A DNA stretch of 64,000 nt from a bacterium Scap17 (GCA_013376735.1 VINJ01000001.1:3926001-3990000), one strand, 5' to 3'. Shown: positions 29,368-50,615, counted from the stretch's first letter. The notes: a model not told the origin generated them from the letters alone. Made by a program: numbers and translations.

Positions 29368-29898
29368 TTACTTCTTCTTGGCTTCTTTACGACGGACGAC
29401 TTCGTCGCTGTACCGAATACCTTTGCCCTTGTAGGGCTCCGGCGGACGGAATGCGCGAATCTCTGCGGCGACCTGACCCAAAGCCTGCTTGTCAGCAGAC
29501 TTGAGGACGATCTGAGTGTTCTTCGGCGTTTCAGCCGTAACACTTGCCGGCAGTTCATAGTCGACCGGGTGTGAGAAGCCCAGTGTCAGGTTGATTGTCT
29601 GGCCTTTGGCCTGGGCACGATAACCCACACCATTGATTTCCAGAGACTTGGTGAAGCCTTCGGAAACACCAGACACCATGTTGTTGACCAGAGCACGAGT
29701 GGTACCAACCATTGCCCAGTTCTTGGCGGTCTCGGACGGAGCGAAGGTCATCTGACCTTCTTCCATAGAGATGACCACGTCCTGGTGGACGGTCAATTCC
29801 AGCTGGCCTTTGCTGCCCTTCACGGTCAGCTTGTCGCCGTCGAGCTTCGCCTCGACGCCGTTCGGCAATTTAACCGGATACTTGGCTACGCGGGACAT
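29368..29898 (-). CDS. rplF: 50S ribosomal protein L6
   Basis: L6, 176 residues (E. coli 177), has two repeated domains near the sarcin-ricin loop and the factor-binding site. [19 protein letters not shown] at the N-terminus and [20 protein letters not shown] near the C-terminus are hallmark segments. It is nine bases after rpsH and nine before rplR. Confidence 0.98.
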   Translation of the reverse strand: MSRVAKYPVKLPNGVEAKLDGDKLTVKGSKGQLELTVHQDVVISMEEGQMTFAPSETAKNWAMVGTTRALVNNMVSGVSEGFTKSLEINGVGYRAQAKGQTINLTLGFSHPVDYELPASVTAETPKNTQIVLKSADKQALGQVAAEIRAFRPPEPYKGKGIRYSDEVVRRKEAKKK

Positions 29899-29907
29899 TC
29901 CAAACTC

Positions 29908-30300
29908 CTAGAATACGGTGCAGAGGACTTCGCCGCCGACACCAGCTTGACGGGCCGCACGATCGGTCATCACGCCCCGGGAGGTGGAAACGATCGCAAT
30001 ACCCAGGCCATCTGCGACTTTCGGAAGCTCGCCCTTGCCTTTGTACTGGCGCAGGGACGGCTTGGAAATACGCTTGATGCTCTCGATAACCGACTTGCCT
30101 TCGAAGTACTTGAGGGTCAGGGTCAGTTCCGGCTTGGCGCCTTCGGCGACGGCAAACTCGGTGATATAACCCTCTTCCTTCAATACGCGGGCCACTTCAA
30201 CCTTGAGCTTGGAAGACGGCATGGAAACCGTCTCCTTGGTGGCCATCTGCGCATTGCGGATACGAGTGAACATATCCGCCAGAGTGTCTTGCATGCTCAT
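29908..30300 (-). CDS. rpsH: 30S ribosomal protein S8
   Basis: S8, 130 residues as in E. coli, binds helix 21 of 16S rRNA and in E. coli represses the spc operon by binding mRNA at the start of rpl[21 protein letters not shown] and the C-terminal [20 protein letters not shown] are diagnostic. A matching regulatory site near rplE was not worked out. Confidence 0.98.
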   Translation of the reverse strand: MSMQDTLADMFTRIRNAQMATKETVSMPSSKLKVEVARVLKEEGYITEFAVAEGAKPELTLTLKYFEGKSVIESIKRISKPSLRQYKGKGELPKVADGLGIAIVSTSRGVMTDRAARQAGVGGEVLCTVF

Positions 30301-30332
30301 TTACGTTGCGCTCCTGAATTCTTGCAGTGGTG

Positions 30333-30638
30333 TTACCAGCTGGACTTGGTCAGACCAGGCACGTCACCACGCATAGCGGCTTCACGCAGCTTGTTGCGGC
30401 TCAGGCCGAACTTGTTGTAGTAGCCGTGCGGACGGCCAGTGATACGGCAGCGGTTACGCTGACGGACCGGGCTGGCATCACGCGGCAGCTGCTGCAGCTT
30501 CAGCTGTGCGTCGAAGCGCTCTTCTTCAGAAGCGTTGACGTCATTGATGATGGCCTTCAGTGCGTCGCGCTTGGCGGCGTACTTAGCGACCAGCTTGGTG
30601 CGCTTGAGCTCGCGCTCAACCATGCTTTTCTTTGCCAT
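30333..30638 (-). CDS. rpsN: 30S ribosomal protein S14, zinc-independent form
   Basis: S14, 101 residues, is the long C-minus form without the CXXC zinc knuckle (E. coli is also 101). [20 protein letters not shown] and the C-terminal [20 protein letters not shown] match. It lies in the 30S head. The order rplE-rpsN-rpsH is as in E. coli. Confidence 0.98.
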   Translation of the reverse strand: MAKKSMVERELKRTKLVAKYAAKRDALKAIINDVNASEEERFDAQLKLQQLPRDASPVRQRNRCRITGRPHGYYNKFGLSRNKLREAAMRGDVPGLTKSSW

Positions 30639-30647
30639 GATCCACCC

Positions 30648-31187
30648 TTATTTCTTGAACGGGAAGTTCAGCGCGCCCAGCAACGCACGACCTTCATCAT
30701 CGGTGTTGGCGCTAGTGGTGATGGTGATGTCCAGGCCACGAATCCGGTCGATCTTATCATACTCGATCTCCGGGAAGATGATCTGCTCACGCACACCCAT
30801 GGAGTAGTTTCCACGGCCATCGAAGGACTTCGGGTTCAGACCGCGGAAGTCACGGACGCGCGGGATAGCCACGTTCACGAGACGGTCCAGGAAGTCCCAC
30901 ATGCGATCACTGCGCAGGGTCACCTTGACACCGATCGGCCATCCTTCACGGACCTTGAAGCCAGCGATGGACTTGCGTGCCTTGGTGACGACGGGCTTCT
31001 GACCAGAAAGCATCTGGAGATCGGCAAACGCGTTGTCGATCAGCTTCTTGTCAGCGGTGGCTTCACCGATACCCATGTTCAGGGTCACCTTGGTGATGCG
31101 GGGAATCTGCATCACATTGGCGTAGCCGAACTGCTCTTTGAGCTGGGCGGCCACTTCGTTCTGATAACGTTCTTTCAAGTTCGCCAT
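30648..31187 (-). CDS. rplE: 50S ribosomal protein L5
   Basis: L5, 179 residues (same as E. coli), binds 5S rRNA and forms the bridge to S13 and P-site t[41 protein letters not shown] and the C-terminal [20 protein letters not shown] are all present. The mRNA around its start is the expected S8 repressor target by analogy with E. coli. Confidence 0.98.
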   Translation of the reverse strand: MANLKERYQNEVAAQLKEQFGYANVMQIPRITKVTLNMGIGEATADKKLIDNAFADLQMLSGQKPVVTKARKSIAGFKVREGWPIGVKVTLRSDRMWDFLDRLVNVAIPRVRDFRGLNPKSFDGRGNYSMGVREQIIFPEIEYDKIDRIRGLDITITTSANTDDEGRALLGALNFPFKK

Positions 31188-31204
31188 GTTGTACCCGACT
31201 CGCG

Positions 31205-31522
31205 TTAGGCGTCGATCAGCTTCTGAGTCGACTTAAAGATGCGTACCTTAGTACCGTCTTCCTGTACCTGGATTCCGACACGATCCGCCTTGCCGGTCTC
31301 CTGGTTGAAGATGGCCACGTTGGACGCGTGAATCGGAGCCTCGCGCTCGACGATACCCCCCTGGGTGCCCAGCATCGGGTTGGGCTTGGTGTGACGCTTG
31401 ATCATGTTCACACCGGACACGAGCAGACGCTCACCTTTCAGCACCTTGCTGATGGTACCGCGCTTGCCCTTGTCCTTCCCGGCGATGACGATGACTTCAT
31501 CGTCACGTTTGATCTTTTGCAT
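31205..31522 (-). CDS. rplX: 50S ribosomal protein L24
   Basis: L24, 105 residues (E. coli 104), starts 50S assembly by binding domain I of 23S rRNA. It has an N-terminal KOW motif ([20 protein letters not shown], residues 7-26) and the family segment [20 protein letters not shown]. It lies between rplN and rplE. Confidence 0.98.
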   Translation of the reverse strand: MQKIKRDDEVIVIAGKDKGKRGTISKVLKGERLLVSGVNMIKRHTKPNPMLGTQGGIVEREAPIHASNVAIFNQETGKADRVGIQVQEDGTKVRIFKSTQKLIDA

Positions 31523-31537
31523 ATCCGCTTCCGCTCC

Positions 31538-31909
31538 TTACAGCACTTCGGGCGCCAGGGAAATGATCTTCATGAACTTCTCACTGCGAAGTTCACGGGT
31601 AACCGGGCCGAAGATACGGGTACCGATCGGCTGTTCGTTGGTGTTGTTCAACAGAACGGCCGCATTACCGTCGAAGCGGATCACGGAGCCGTCGTTACGA
31701 CGGACACCGGCTTTGGTACGAACGACCACTGCCTTCATGACCTGGCCTTTCTTGACCTTGCCACGCGGGATAGCTTCTTTGACGGTGACCTTGATGATGT
31801 CTCCAACACGAGCGTAACGGCGGTGTGAACCACCCAGCACCTTGATGCATTGCACCCGGCGCGCGCCACTGTTGTCGGCGACATCCAGCATTGTCTGAGT
31901 CTGAATCAT
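31538..31909 (-). CDS. rplN: 50S ribosomal protein L14
   Basis: L14, 123 residues, contacts 16S rRNA to form an intersubunit bridge and is the docking site of the silencing factor Rsf[20 protein letters not shown] and the basic [20 protein letters not shown] stretch are typical. It is the first gene of the classical spc operon, 50 bases after rpsQ. Confidence 0.98.
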   Translation of the reverse strand: MIQTQTMLDVADNSGARRVQCIKVLGGSHRRYARVGDIIKVTVKEAIPRGKVKKGQVMKAVVVRTKAGVRRNDGSVIRFDGNAAVLLNNTNEQPIGTRIFGPVTRELRSEKFMKIISLAPEVL

Positions 31910-31959
31910 CGGTTTTCTCCAAACCTAATCTGACTGCCTGGTGGGAACTGGCCTAGGGA

Positions 31960-32220
31960 TCAACCCTTGGCCTGTTCAACCACCTCGACCAGGGTCCAGG
32001 CTTTCTTCTTGGACAGCGGACGAGTCTCGGCGATAGAGACGGTGTCACCGATCCGAGCCTGATTCGCCTCATCATGGGCGTGCAGCTTGGTGGAGCGTCT
32101 CAGGTACTTGCCATAGATCGGGTGACGCTCACGGCGCTCGACCATGACAACGATGGATTTTTCCATCTTGTCACTCACCACCTTGCCGGTGAGTGTGCGT
32201 GCTTTAGTTTCTTCGGCCAT
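31960..32220 (-). CDS. rpsQ: 30S ribosomal protein S17
   Basis: S17, 86 residues (E. coli 84), is a primary 16S-binding OB-fold protein. The start is ATG 32220 ([20 protein letters not shown]); an in-frame extension to 32265 would overlap rpmC and has no homology. The segment [20 protein letters not shown] is diagnostic. It is the last gene of the S10 operon and begins one base after the rpmC stop. Confidence 0.97.
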   Translation of the reverse strand: MAEETKARTLTGKVVSDKMEKSIVVMVERRERHPIYGKYLRRSTKLHAHDEANQARIGDTVSIAETRPLSKKKAWTLVEVVEQAKG

Positions 32221-32221
32221 T

Positions 32222-32413
32222 TTACTCACCTGACTTCTGGTTGAGCACAGTCTTAACCTGAGCAATTTGGCGACGAGTCTGCTTGAGCAGGTGAACCTGG
32301 CTCAGCTGGCCTGTTGCCTTCTGCATGCGCAGATTGAATTGCTCACGCAGCAGTTCGAACAACTGCTCCTGGAGCGCCTCGACTGACTTTTCACGGAGTT
32401 CTTGGGCTTTCAT
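32222..32413 (-). CDS. rpmC: 50S ribosomal protein L29
   Basis: L29, 63 residues, is a two-helix protein at the tunnel exit that helps SRP and trigger factor docking. [20 protein letters not shown] starts at ATG 32413, which overlaps the rplP stop (ATGA) and points to coupled translation. A GTG one codon earlier is less likely. Confidence 0.97.
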   Translation of the reverse strand: MKAQELREKSVEALQEQLFELLREQFNLRMQKATGQLSQVHLLKQTRRQIAQVKTVLNQKSGE

Positions 32414-32826
32414 CACATCACCGTCCGCTTAACAAAGGTGGTGGAGATCGGCATCTTCATAGCGGCCAGGCTAAATGCTTCACGGGCCAACTCTTCGGAT
32501 ACACCTTCGATCTCGTAGAGGACCTTGCCGGGCTGAATCTGAGCGACCCAGTACTCGACAGAACCCTTACCTTTACCCATACGAACTTCCAACGGCTTGT
32601 TGGAGATCGGCTTGTCTGGGAAGACACGGATCCAGATCTTGCCGCCACGCTTGACGTGGCGAGTGATGGCACGACGGCCAGCTTCGATCTGACGAGCGGT
32701 GATACGACCACGGCCGGTGGCTTTCAGGCCAAACTCACCAAAGCTTACCTTGCTTCCGCGATGCGCCAGGCCACGGTTGCGACCTTTCTGCATCTTGCGG
32801 AATTTCATACGCTTGGGCTGTAACAT
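32413..32826 (-). CDS. rplP: 50S ribosomal protein L16
   Basis: L16, 137 residues (E. coli 136), organises the A-site tRNA elbow region of 23S r[22 protein letters not shown] and [19 protein letters not shown] are clear; the Arg in VRMGKG corresponds to the residue hydroxylated in E. coli L16. Its stop overlaps the rpmC start. Confidence 0.98.
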   Translation of the reverse strand: MLQPKRMKFRKMQKGRNRGLAHRGSKVSFGEFGLKATGRGRITARQIEAGRRAITRHVKRGGKIWIRVFPDKPISNKPLEVRMGKGKGSVEYWVAQIQPGKVLYEIEGVSEELAREAFSLAAMKMPISTTFVKRTVM

Positions 32827-32837
32827 CGATTACCCCC

Positions 32838-33530
32838 TTACTTGCCTTTCTTCTTGGGTGCGGACGCGGGCTGCTTCGCCTTGGCTCGCACCTCTTCGAT
32901 GCCACCGAGGATCTCGCCTTTGAAGATCCAGACCTTGACACCAATGATGCCGTAGGTGGTGTGAGCTTCGAAGGTGGAGTAATCAATGTCAGCACGCAGG
33001 GTGTGAAGCGGAACACGGCCTTCGCGGTACCATTCGGTACGGGCGATTTCGGCACCGCCAAGACGACCAGAGAGCTGAATCTTGATGCCCTTGGCGCCCA
33101 GACGCATTGCGTTCTGCACAGCACGCTTCATCGCACGACGGAACATGACACGACGCTCGAGCTGACCTGCCACATTGGCAGCAACCAGCTTGGCATCGAG
33201 TTCCGGCTTGCGAATCTCCTCGATGTTGATGTGGACGGGAACGCCCATCATCTCGGAAACTTCACGACGAAGACGATCGACATCTTCACCTTTCTTACCG
33301 ATCACGATACCCGGACGGGCGGTGTGAATGGTAATACGGGCGTTGTTTGCCGGACGCTCGATGCTGATGCGGCTCACGGAAGCGCTTTTCAGACGCTCTT
33401 CCAGGAATCCACGCACCTGCAGATCGTTGTTCAGTTTGTCGGCATAGGTAGCGCCTTCGGCGTACCAGACAGAGGTATGATCCTTGACAATACCCAGTCG
33501 GAAACCTGTCGGATTAACTTTCTGACCCAT
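32838..33530 (-). CDS. rpsC: 30S ribosomal protein S3
   Basis: S3, 230 residues (E. coli 233), lines the mRNA entry channel and has helicase-related residues. [20 protein letters not shown] at the N-terminus, the KH domain with [14 protein letters not shown] (about 60-75) and the C-terminal [19 protein letters not shown] are intact. The tail is Lys/Ala-rich ([12 protein letters not shown]). Confidence 0.98.
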   Translation of the reverse strand: MGQKVNPTGFRLGIVKDHTSVWYAEGATYADKLNNDLQVRGFLEERLKSASVSRISIERPANNARITIHTARPGIVIGKKGEDVDRLRREVSEMMGVPVHINIEEIRKPELDAKLVAANVAGQLERRVMFRRAMKRAVQNAMRLGAKGIKIQLSGRLGGAEIARTEWYREGRVPLHTLRADIDYSTFEAHTTYGIIGVKVWIFKGEILGGIEEVRAKAKQPASAPKKKGK

Positions 33531-33540
33531 TGGTCGTCTC

Positions 33541-33873
33541 CTACTTCTCGGCTACCTTGACGGTGATATGACAAGTGCGCTTCAAGATACGATCCGCACG
33601 GCCCTTGGCACGTGGCTGGATGCGCTTGAGCGTCATGCCCTCGTCGACACAGATAGTCGAGACGCGAAGCTCGTCAATGTCCATGCCGTTGTTTTCTTCC
33701 GCATTCGCGATCGCGGACTGCAGAACCTTGCGAACAATCTTCGCGGCCTTCTTCGGTGAGAAAGCGAGCAGATTCAGCGCCTCGGCGACCGGCTTACCGC
33801 GCACCTGGTCAGCCACCAAACGGGCCTTCTGGGCGGATAAACGAGCGCCGCGCAGCTTAGCAGCTACTTCCAT
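33541..33873 (-). CDS. rplV: 50S ribosomal protein L22
   Basis: L22, 110 residues as in E. coli, lines the peptide exit tunnel. The beta-hairpin loop that reaches the constriction ([20 protein letters not shown], about 82-101) is of wild-type form, so no macrolide-resistance deletion or insertion is seen. The gene lies 19 bases after rpsS and 10 before rpsC. Confidence 0.98.
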   Translation of the reverse strand: MEVAAKLRGARLSAQKARLVADQVRGKPVAEALNLLAFSPKKAAKIVRKVLQSAIANAEENNGMDIDELRVSTICVDEGMTLKRIQPRAKGRADRILKRTCHITVKVAEK

Positions 33874-33892
33874 CTCTTAAATCCTCTCTGGC

Positions 33893-34168
33893 TTACCGTT
33901 TGGCTTTTTTATCTGCAGCGTGCCCGCGGTATGTGCGGGTGGCAGCAAACTCGCCGAGCTTGTGACCGACCATTTCCTCAGAAACGAGAACCGGGACATG
34001 CTGGCGACCGTTATGGACGGCAATGGTGAGCCCGACCATGTTCGGCAGGATCATGGAACGACGCGACCAGGTCTTGATCGGTTTGCGGTCGTTCTTTTCC
34101 ACTGCTGTCTCAACCTTCTTCAGCAGATGAAGGTCAATAAAAGGACCTTTCTTCAGTGAACGTGGCAC
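33893..34168 (-). CDS. rpsS: 30S ribosomal protein S19
   Basis: S19, 91 residues (E. coli 92), forms a complex with S13 in the 30S head. [20 protein letters not shown] and [20 protein letters not shown] are diagnostic. It is the fifth gene of the S10 operon, 22 bases after rplB. Confidence 0.98.
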   Translation of the reverse strand: MPRSLKKGPFIDLHLLKKVETAVEKNDRKPIKTWSRRSMILPNMVGLTIAVHNGRQHVPVLVSEEMVGHKLGEFAATRTYRGHAADKKAKR

Positions 34169-34190
34169 AGCCGTTACCCCTCAATATCTG

Positions 34191-35018
34191 TTACTTGGCC
34201 TTGCGGCGACGGACGATAAGCTTATCGGTGCGCTTGTTCTTGCGAGTCTTGTGACCCTTGGTCGGGATGCCCCACGGGCTGACCGGGTGACGGCCACCAG
34301 AGGTACGACCTTCACCACCACCATGCGGGTGATCGACCGGGTTCATCGCGACACCGCGAACAGTCGGGCGCACGCCTCTCCAACGCTTAGCACCGGCCTT
34401 GCCCAGTTGACGGAGGCTGTGCTCGGAGTTGCCCACTTCGCCGAGAGTTGCACGGCATTCGGACAGCACCTTACGCATCTCGCCAGAGCGCAGACGCAGC
34501 GTGGTGTAGTTACCGTCACGTGCCACGACCTGGGCACTGGTACCTGCACTACGAGCGATCTGGGCGCCCTTGCCCGGCTTCAGCTCTACACAGTGAACGG
34601 TGGAGCCCACCGGGACATTGCGCAGCGGCAGAGCATTGCCTTTCTTGATCGGTGCGTTAACACCAGACTCGAGACGGTCGCCAGCAGAGACGCCTTTCGG
34701 CGCAATGATGTAGCGACGTTCGCCGTCAAGGTACTTCACCAGCGCGATGTTCGCGCTGCGGTTCGGATCGTATTCCAGACGCTCGACGATGGCCGGAATG
34801 CCATCCTTGTTGCGCTTGAAATCGACCAGACGGTAATGGTGACGATGACCACCGCCGATGTGGCGAGTAGTGATGCGACCATTATTGTTACGACCACCGG
34901 ACTTTGACTGCTTTTCAAGCAGCGGAGCGTACGCGCGACCTTTGAAAAGCTCGTCATTGACGACCTTTACCAGGTGGCGGCGACCGGCGGAGGTAGGTTT
35001 TGTCTTAACAATTGCCAT
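34191..35018 (-). CDS. rplB: 50S ribosomal protein L2
   Basis: L2, 275 residues (E. coli 273), is a primary 23S protein needed for subunit joining and peptidyl transfer. It has [12 protein letters not shown] near the start, the OB and SH3-like RNA-binding folds, and the conserved [18 protein letters not shown] segment with the His linked to peptidyl-transferase function. No truncation is seen. Confidence 0.99.
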   Translation of the reverse strand: MAIVKTKPTSAGRRHLVKVVNDELFKGRAYAPLLEKQSKSGGRNNNGRITTRHIGGGHRHHYRLVDFKRNKDGIPAIVERLEYDPNRSANIALVKYLDGERRYIIAPKGVSAGDRLESGVNAPIKKGNALPLRNVPVGSTVHCVELKPGKGAQIARSAGTSAQVVARDGNYTTLRLRSGEMRKVLSECRATLGEVGNSEHSLRQLGKAGAKRWRGVRPTVRGVAMNPVDHPHGGGEGRTSGGRHPVSPWGIPTKGHKTRKNKRTDKLIVRRRKAK

Positions 35019-35034
35019 GTTCCGTACTCCTGCC

Positions 35035-35331
35035 TTACTCGGCGCCAGAGAAGTCTTCGATGGTCTCGCCGGCGGCCAGCGTTACATAGGCCTTGCGATA
35101 ACCAGCGCGACGACCAACACCGCGAGCGGTGCGCTTGGTCTTGCCTTTCATGTTCAGAACCTGAACACGATCGACTTTCTTACCAAACAGCGCTTCGACG
35201 GCTTTCTTGATTTCGGGCTTTGTCGCGTCGCTGGCAACCTTGAACACGTACTGGTTGTTCTCGGCAGCGACCGCGGCCTTCTCGGTCATGTGAGGACCAA
35301 GCAGGACCTTGAATACGCGTTCCTGATTCAT
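35035..35331 (-). CDS. rplW: 50S ribosomal protein L23
   Basis: L23, 98 residues (E. coli 100), forms the tunnel-exit docking site for trigger factor and [23 protein letters not shown] and the loop [20 protein letters not shown] are typical. Its ATG overlaps the rplD stop by four bases (ATGA), giving coupled translation. Confidence 0.98.
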   Translation of the reverse strand: MNQERVFKVLLGPHMTEKAAVAAENNQYVFKVASDATKPEIKKAVEALFGKKVDRVQVLNMKGKTKRTARGVGRRAGYRKAYVTLAAGETIEDFSGAE

Positions 35332-35933
35332 CCCAGGTTCTCCTCGAACTTGCGCAGGGCAGCGACAGTCATCAGCACCTTGTCGTAACCGACGAGGCTG
35401 ACCGGGTCAGCGCCAGCGACATTGACGACGTCAACATGCGGGATGTTGCGCGCGGCCAGGTACAGGTTGACGTCCTGCTCTTCAGTGACGATCAGCGCTT
35501 TCTCAAGGCCCAGCTCCTGGAGCTTGGCGATCAGCAGCTTGGTCTTCGGAGCTTCGACGCTGATAGCGTCGACCGCGACCAGGCGATCCTGACGGACCAG
35601 CTCGGACAGGATGGAACGCATGGCAGCGCGATACATCTTGCGGTTGACCTTGTGCGAGTGGTCCTGAGGACGCGCTGCAAAGGTCACACCGCCAGAACGC
35701 CACAGCGGGGAACGGATGGTACCGGCACGTGCACGACCAGTACCTTTCTGACGCCACGGCTTCTTGCCACCGCCGGACACGTCAGAACGGGTCTTCTGAG
35801 CCACGGTACCTTGACGTGCACCAGCCAGATAGGCGGTGACGACCTGGTGAACCAGAGCCTCGTTGAAGTCTTTGCCAAAGGTGGCATCGGAGACGTCTAC
35901 TGCGCCACCTGCACCTGCAAGATTAAGATTCAT
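35328..35933 (-). CDS. rplD: 50S ribosomal protein L4
   Basis: L4, 201 residues as in E. coli, has a tunnel loop ([20 protein letters not shown], about 53-72) of wild-type form. In E. coli free L4 also represses the S10 operon through a long leader and aids termination. The S10 leader here is short (about 55 nt), so this regulation may be absent or different. Confidence 0.98.
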   Translation of the reverse strand: MNLNLAGAGGAVDVSDATFGKDFNEALVHQVVTAYLAGARQGTVAQKTRSDVSGGGKKPWRQKGTGRARAGTIRSPLWRSGGVTFAARPQDHSHKVNRKMYRAAMRSILSELVRQDRLVAVDAISVEAPKTKLLIAKLQELGLEKALIVTEEQDVNLYLAARNIPHVDVVNVAGADPVSLVGYDKVLMTVAALRKFEENLG

Positions 35934-35946
35934 CGGTTAATTCCCC

Positions 35947-36585
35947 TCAGCGAGCTTTCACAGCGGAACGCACGATCACTTCGCCGCCCGGAGCACCTGG
36001 AACGGCACCCTTGACCAGCAGAAGATTGCGTTCAGCGTCGACGCGGACCACTTCCAGGCTCTGGACGGTGGAACGGACGTTGCCCATCTGGCCAGCCATC
36101 TTCTTACCTTTGAAGACGCGGCCCGGGGTCTGACAGTTACCGATGGAACCCGGCGCGCGGTGCGACAGTGAGTTACCGTGGGTAGCGTCTTGGGTGCGGA
36201 AGTTCCAGCGCTTAACTGCGCCCTGGAAGCCTTTACCCTTGGAGGTGCCGGTCACGTCAATCTTTTGACCAGCTTCAAAGAGGGATACGGTGAGTTCGCC
36301 GCCCACTGCAGGAGCTTCGTCGCCTTCGTTCAGGCGGAATTCCATCAGGGTACGGCCAGCCTCAACACCCGCCTTGGCATACTGACCAGCAGTTGCCTTG
36401 GTGAGGTGCTTGGCTTTACGAGAGCCAGTTGTCACCTGAACAGCATTGTAGCCATCAGTCTCGAGAGACTTGATAGTCACGATGCGGTTCGGCTCAACTT
36501 CAATCACGGTAACCGGCACAGAAGCGCCAGCTTCGGTGAAGACACGGGTCATCCCGGCCTTCTTACCGACTAAACCGATAGACAT
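35947..36585 (-). CDS. rplC: 50S ribosomal protein L3
   Basis: L3, 212 residues (E. coli 209), is an early 23S-binding protein whose loop reaches the peptidyl-transferase centre. [35 protein letters not shown] and [19 protein letters not shown] are seen. The Gln in CQTPG corresponds to the residue methylated by PrmB. A 146-base gap separates it from rpsJ, longer than in E. coli. Confidence 0.98.
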   Translation of the reverse strand: MSIGLVGKKAGMTRVFTEAGASVPVTVIEVEPNRIVTIKSLETDGYNAVQVTTGSRKAKHLTKATAGQYAKAGVEAGRTLMEFRLNEGDEAPAVGGELTVSLFEAGQKIDVTGTSKGKGFQGAVKRWNFRTQDATHGNSLSHRAPGSIGNCQTPGRVFKGKKMAGQMGNVRSTVQSLEVVRVDAERNLLLVKGAVPGAPGGEVIVRSAVKAR

Positions 36586-36731
36586 GTTCAGTCTCCTTTA
36601 GTGTACGGGGCTGTCACCCGCTATGGCTGCCCTTTCCAGAGCATTCCACTAGCACATTGTATGACGCCATCCCGGCGTGGCGGCTGCTGCTCTATCAGTG
36701 AGAGCGCTGGGCCGCAGTGACTAGTGAGGTA

Positions 36732-37043
36732 TCAGTCAACCTTGATCTGGACGTCCACACCGGCAGCCAGGTCAAGCTTCATCAGCGCGTCGACAGTCTT
36801 CTCTGTCGGCTCGACGATATCGAGAACGCGCTTGTGGGTACGAATCTCATACTGGTCACGCGCGTCCTTGTTGACGTGCGGAGAGACCAGGATGGTGTAA
36901 CGCTCGCGACGGGTCGGCAGCGGGATCGGGCCACGAACCTGAGCACCGGTGCGCTTTGCAGTTTCAACGATCTCTGCAGAGGACTGGTCGATCAGACGGT
37001 GGTCGAATGCTTTCAACCGGATGCGAATCTTCTGGTTTTGCAT
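36732..37043 (-). CDS. rpsJ: 30S ribosomal protein S10 / NusE
   Basis: S10, 103 residues as in E. coli, doubles as NusE, the NusB and NusG partner in antitermination and transcription-translation coupling. [20 protein letters not shown] begins at ATG 37043; a longer frame to 37088 has no homology. It is first in the S10 operon, about 55 bases after a consensus promoter. Confidence 0.98.
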   Translation of the reverse strand: MQNQKIRIRLKAFDHRLIDQSSAEIVETAKRTGAQVRGPIPLPTRRERYTILVSPHVNKDARDQYEIRTHKRVLDIVEPTEKTVDALMKLDLAAGVDVQIKVD

Positions 37044-37105
37044 TGCCCAAAACTCCAATGGATGTCGACGGCGTAGGCCGTCACCCACGCATTCAAAGGA
37101 TGCGC

Positions 37106-37134
37106 ATTATAGGCAGACTGACATCAGGTGTCAA
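37106..37134 (-). promoter_or_regulatory. Consensus sigma-70 promoter of the S10 operon
   Basis: On the minus strand TTGACA (37134-37129) and TATAAT (37111-37106) are both perfect and separated by exactly 17 bp. It lies between the tuf terminator (37143-37170) and the rpsJ ATG at 37043. It should be one of the strongest promoters in the window. Confidence 0.9.
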
Positions 37135-37142
37135 ACATGCGA

Positions 37143-37170
37143 GAAAAGGGGGCCCATCAGGGCCCCCTTC
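37143..37170 (-). terminator. Intrinsic terminator after tuf
   Basis: The GC-rich stem AAGGGGGCCC / GGGCCCCCTT has loop ATCA. On the minus strand a TTTTCTC run follows. It ends the str operon 20 bases after the tuf stop and insulates the S10 promoter. Confidence 0.9.
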
Positions 37171-37190
37171 TGTGTCAGGTAAGGAGTACC

Positions 37191-38384
<1,194 letters not shown>

Positions 38385-38413
38385 TGCTATAACCTCTTTC
38401 GTTAGCTAATCGG

Positions 38414-40531
38414 TTACTTCTGATTGATGACGGCTTCGACGATGCTGTTCGGTGCTTCGTCGTATTTCGCAAACTCCATGGAGTAGCTTGCGCGGCCCTG
38501 GGTCTGTGAGCGCAGGTCGGTCGCATAACCGAACATCTCACCCAGCGGCACCAGTGCATTGATGATCTTGCCAGTGGAAGAATCATCCATGCCCTGAACG
38601 AGGCCACGACGACGGTTCAGGTCGCCCATGACGTCACCCATGAAATCTTCAGGCGTGACGACTTCGACTTTCATGAGCGGCTCAAGCAGCACCGCACCCG
38701 CTTTCGGGGCACCGGCCTTGATCGCCATGGAAGAGGCGACCTTGAACGCAGTCTCGTTGGAGTCGACGTCGTGGTAGGAACCATCGAACAGCGTGACCTT
38801 GACGTCGATCATCGGATAACCGGCGATGACACCATTCTTGAGCTGCTCAGCGGCGCCCTTCTCGACGGCCGGCACGTATTCCTTCGGAACCGCACCACCG
38901 ACGATCTCGGACTCGAACTTGAAGGTCATTTCTTCGTCGTCGCCCTTGTCCTCTGCAGTGAGAGGCTCAATGCGAAGCCAGACGTGACCGAACTGACCAC
39001 GACCGCCGGACTGACGAACGAACTTGCCTTCCTGCTCGACCTTGGTACGGATGGTCTCACGGTAAGCCACCTGCGGCTTGCCGATGTTCGCCTCGACATT
39101 AAACTCGCGACGCATGCGGTCGACGAGGATGTCCAGGTGAAGCTCACCCATACCGGAGATGATGGTCTGACCGGACTCTTCGTCGGTCTCGACGCGGAAG
39201 GACGGATCTTCCTGGGCCAGCTTGCCCAGTGCAACACCCATCTTTTCCTGGTCGGCCTTGGACTTCGGCTCGACGGCAACGGAGATGACCGGCTCAGGGA
39301 ATTCCATGCGCTCAAGCACGATCTTGTGATCCGGGTCACACAGGGTGTCACCGGTGGTCACGTCTTTCAGACCGATACATGCGGCGATATCGCCAGCATA
39401 GACTTCCTTGATCTCCTCACGAGAGTTGGAGTGCATCTGGACGATACGACCGACACGCTCCTTCTTGCTCTTGACGGAGTTGAAGACGCCATCACCCGAC
39501 TTCAGCACGCCTGAGTAGACGCGAATGAAGGTCAGGGTACCAACGAACGGATCGGTCGCGATCTTGAACGCCAGCGCCGCGAACGGAGCCTTGTCGTCAG
39601 CTTCGCGGGTCTCGATGGTACCGGCCTTGTCGTCAAGCTCACCCTCGATGGCCTTGACCTCAAGCGGAGACGGCATGTATTCGATGACCGCATCCAGAAC
39701 CGCCTGGACACCCTTGTTCTTGAAGGCAGAACCACAGGTCACGAGGCAGATTTCGTTGGCCAGGGTACGCTGACGCAGCGCAGCCTTGACTTCTTCCTCG
39801 GACAGCTCGCCCTCTTCAAGGTACTTGTCCATCAGTTCTTCGGACGATTCAGCAGCAGACTCGAGCATGTGTTCACGCCACTCGGCAGCTGTCTCTTGCA
39901 GCTCGGCCGGAATGTCGATCAGCTCGTAGTTCATGCCGTGATTGTCTTCGTCCCAGACAATGGCCTTCATCTTGATCAGATCGATGACGCCCTTGAACTC
40001 GTCTTCCGCACCCCAGTTGATCTGGATCGGGACGGCGTTCGCGCCCAGGCGCTTGCGCACCTGATCGACGACCATGAAGAAGTCCGCGCCAGCGCGGTCC
40101 ATCTTGTTGACGAAGATCATGCGCGGAACTTCGTAACGGTTGGCCTGACGCCAGACAGTCTCTGTCTGCGGCTGGACACCGGAAGAACCACACAGCACCA
40201 CGACCGCGCCATCGAGAACACGCAGTGAACGCTCGACTTCAACAGTGAAGTCAACGTGCCCCGGAGTATCGATGATGTTGATACGGTGCTCGTCGAACTG
40301 CTTGTTCATGCCCTGCCAGAAGCAGGTGGTCGCCGCAGAGGTGATCGTGATGCCACGTTCCTGTTCCTGCTCCATCCAGTCCATGGTGGCAGCACCATCG
40401 TGGACTTCGCCGACCTTGTGAGACAGGCCGGTATAGAACAGGACGCGCTCGGTAGTGGTAGTCTTACCGGCGTCGACGTGGGCACAGATACCGATGTTGC
40501 GGTAACGCTTAAGTGGAGTCTTGCGTGCCAC
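38414..40531 (-). CDS. fusA: Elongation factor G
   Basis: EF-G, 705 residues (E. coli 704), is the GTPase driving translocation and, with RRF, ribosome recycling. [27 protein letters not shown] and NKMDRAG are the G1, G3 and G4 motifs. The domain IV tip region (YRETI) and the C-terminal [20 protein letters not shown] are present. Its place in the str operon marks it as the canonical FusA. Confidence 0.99.
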   Translation of the reverse strand: MARKTPLKRYRNIGICAHVDAGKTTTTERVLFYTGLSHKVGEVHDGAATMDWMEQEQERGITITSAATTCFWQGMNKQFDEHRINIIDTPGHVDFTVEVERSLRVLDGAVVVLCGSSGVQPQTETVWRQANRYEVPRMIFVNKMDRAGADFFMVVDQVRKRLGANAVPIQINWGAEDEFKGVIDLIKMKAIVWDEDNHGMNYELIDIPAELQETAAEWREHMLESAAESSEELMDKYLEEGELSEEEVKAALRQRTLANEICLVTCGSAFKNKGVQAVLDAVIEYMPSPLEVKAIEGELDDKAGTIETREADDKAPFAALAFKIATDPFVGTLTFIRVYSGVLKSGDGVFNSVKSKKERVGRIVQMHSNSREEIKEVYAGDIAACIGLKDVTTGDTLCDPDHKIVLERMEFPEPVISVAVEPKSKADQEKMGVALGKLAQEDPSFRVETDEESGQTIISGMGELHLDILVDRMRREFNVEANIGKPQVAYRETIRTKVEQEGKFVRQSGGRGQFGHVWLRIEPLTAEDKGDDEEMTFKFESEIVGGAVPKEYVPAVEKGAAEQLKNGVIAGYPMIDVKVTLFDGSYHDVDSNETAFKVASSMAIKAGAPKAGAVLLEPLMKVEVVTPEDFMGDVMGDLNRRRGLVQGMDDSSTGKIINALVPLGEMFGYATDLRSQTQGRASYSMEFAKYDEAPNSIVEAVINQK

Positions 40532-40549
40532 GGTGAGTATCCCCGTTGT

Positions 40550-41020
40550 TTAGAAGCGGTAGTGGGAGAAGGCCTTGTTGGCTTCTGCCATGCGGTGCAC
40601 GTCTTCACGCTTCTTCACAGCAGAACCCTTGCCTTCAGCGGCATCCAGGATCTCGCCAGAGAGGCGCTGCACCATGGTCTTTTCGCCACGCTTGCGCGCA
40701 GCGTCCACCAGCCAACGCATGGCCAGTGCCTGACGACGGGAAGGACGAACTTCAACCGGCACCTGGTAGGTTGCACCACCAACACGACGGGACTTCACCT
40801 CGACCATCGGCTGGATGGCTTCCAGCGCCTTGTCGAAGAGGTCCAGCGGCTCGTCATTGGAGCGTTCGGCAACACGATCGAGAGCACCGTAAACGATGCG
40901 CTCAGCTGCAGACTTCTTGCCGCTGATCATCAGGTGGTTCATGAACTTGGCCAGGCGCTCGCTTCCGAACTTCGGATCCGGCAGAATTTCGCGCTTAGCT
41001 GCTACACGTCTTCTAGGCAT
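40550..41020 (-). CDS. rpsG: 30S ribosomal protein S7
   Basis: S7, 156 residues, nucleates assembly of the 30S head and contacts E-site t[23 protein letters not shown] and the C-terminal [13 protein letters not shown] are typical. In E. coli it is the translational repressor of the str operon through the rpsL-rpsG spacer, which here is 101 bases. Confidence 0.98.
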   Translation of the reverse strand: MPRRRVAAKREILPDPKFGSERLAKFMNHLMISGKKSAAERIVYGALDRVAERSNDEPLDLFDKALEAIQPMVEVKSRRVGGATYQVPVEVRPSRRQALAMRWLVDAARKRGEKTMVQRLSGEILDAAEGKGSAVKKREDVHRMAEANKAFSHYRF

Positions 41021-41121
41021 GATAAGCCCTCAGTAGAAGGGTCCTTCAGGTAAACCCGGGACGCCTCGCGTTGGACGCGACGCCCGACCTTACTCTTATC
41101 AGACCGATATTAAACTTTGAA

Positions 41122-41601
<480 letters not shown>

Positions 41602-41624
41602 CCCCGCCGTCAGAGACGGCGGGG
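41602..41624 (-). terminator. GC-rich hairpin after rpoC, weak terminator or attenuator
   Basis: CCCCGCCGT / ACGGCGGGG pairs perfectly with a five-base loop, ten bases after the rpoC stop. On the minus strand the next bases are TTGACG, not a T-run, so termination is probably partial and rpoBC transcripts may read through into rpsL. Confidence 0.45.
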
Positions 41625-41633
41625 CGCAAGACC

Positions 41634-45875
<4,242 letters not shown>

Positions 45876-45963
45876 GGGTCGCTCCGTTGCGGAGTTGTCA
45901 TGGGCAAAGCCTGGCTGCTGACACCAGGCTTTGCGGACCGTCAATACTTGTGGCTTTTCGGCG

Positions 45964-50040
<4,077 letters not shown>

Positions 50041-50175
50041 CTGTATTCCCCAGCTTGTTCACCTTGGGTGACCGATGCGTGGTCGGCTCATCCCTGATGG
50101 CGCGGCGATGTCCATCAGGCGCGGACGGCAAGCCTCCCTTGCGGGCTGGCTCGCCGTCATAATTCGTCTTGCAAC

Positions 50176-50209
50176 AGAAAAAGGCTGGTGGCGGAGTCCG
50201 CCACCAGCC
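50176..50209 (-). terminator. Attenuator between rplL and rpoB
   Basis: A 12-bp perfect stem GGCTGGTGGCGG / CCGCCACCAGCC with a 3-base loop is followed on the minus strand by TTTTTCTG. E. coli has a partial terminator in the same place that sets the ribosomal-protein to polymerase ratio; the same role is likely here. Confidence 0.85.
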
Positions 50210-50246
50210 AGGAAGCTTACGCAGCGTGCGTAGCCTGGAACACGAG

Positions 50247-50615
50247 TTACTTGAGTTCCACGGACGCGCCAGCTTCTTCCAGCTTCTTCTTCGCTTCTTC
50301 AGCGTCTTCCTTGCTCACACCTTCCTTCAGGGTGGCCGGAGCGCCGTCGACAGCTGCCTTGGCTTCTTTCAGGCCCAGGCCAGTCAGTTCACGAACAGCC
50401 TTGATGACGTTGACTTTCTTGTCACCGGCGGCAGTCAGAACGATGTCGAACTCAGTCTGTTCTTCAGCGGCTTCACCAGCAGCGGCCGGGCCAGCGACGA
50501 CGGCGGCAGCGGCGGAAACGCCGAACTTCTCTTCCATTGCTTCGATCAGCTCAGCCACTTCCATGACGGTCATGTCAGCGACGGCGTTGATGATGTCTTC
50601 TTTGGTCAGTGCCAT
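50247..50615 (-). CDS. rplL: 50S ribosomal protein L7/L12
   Basis: L7/L12, 122 residues (E. coli 121), is the multi-copy stalk protein recruiting GTPase factors. [20 protein letters not shown] (dimerisation domain), an Ala/Gly hinge ([19 protein letters not shown]) and the C-terminal [20 protein letters not shown] are seen. The start is ATG 50615; a longer frame to 50657 is not homologous. Confidence 0.98.
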   Translation of the reverse strand: MALTKEDIINAVADMTVMEVAELIEAMEEKFGVSAAAAVVAGPAAAGEAAEEQTEFDIVLTAAGDKKVNVIKAVRELTGLGLKEAKAAVDGAPATLKEGVSKEDAEEAKKKLEEAGASVELK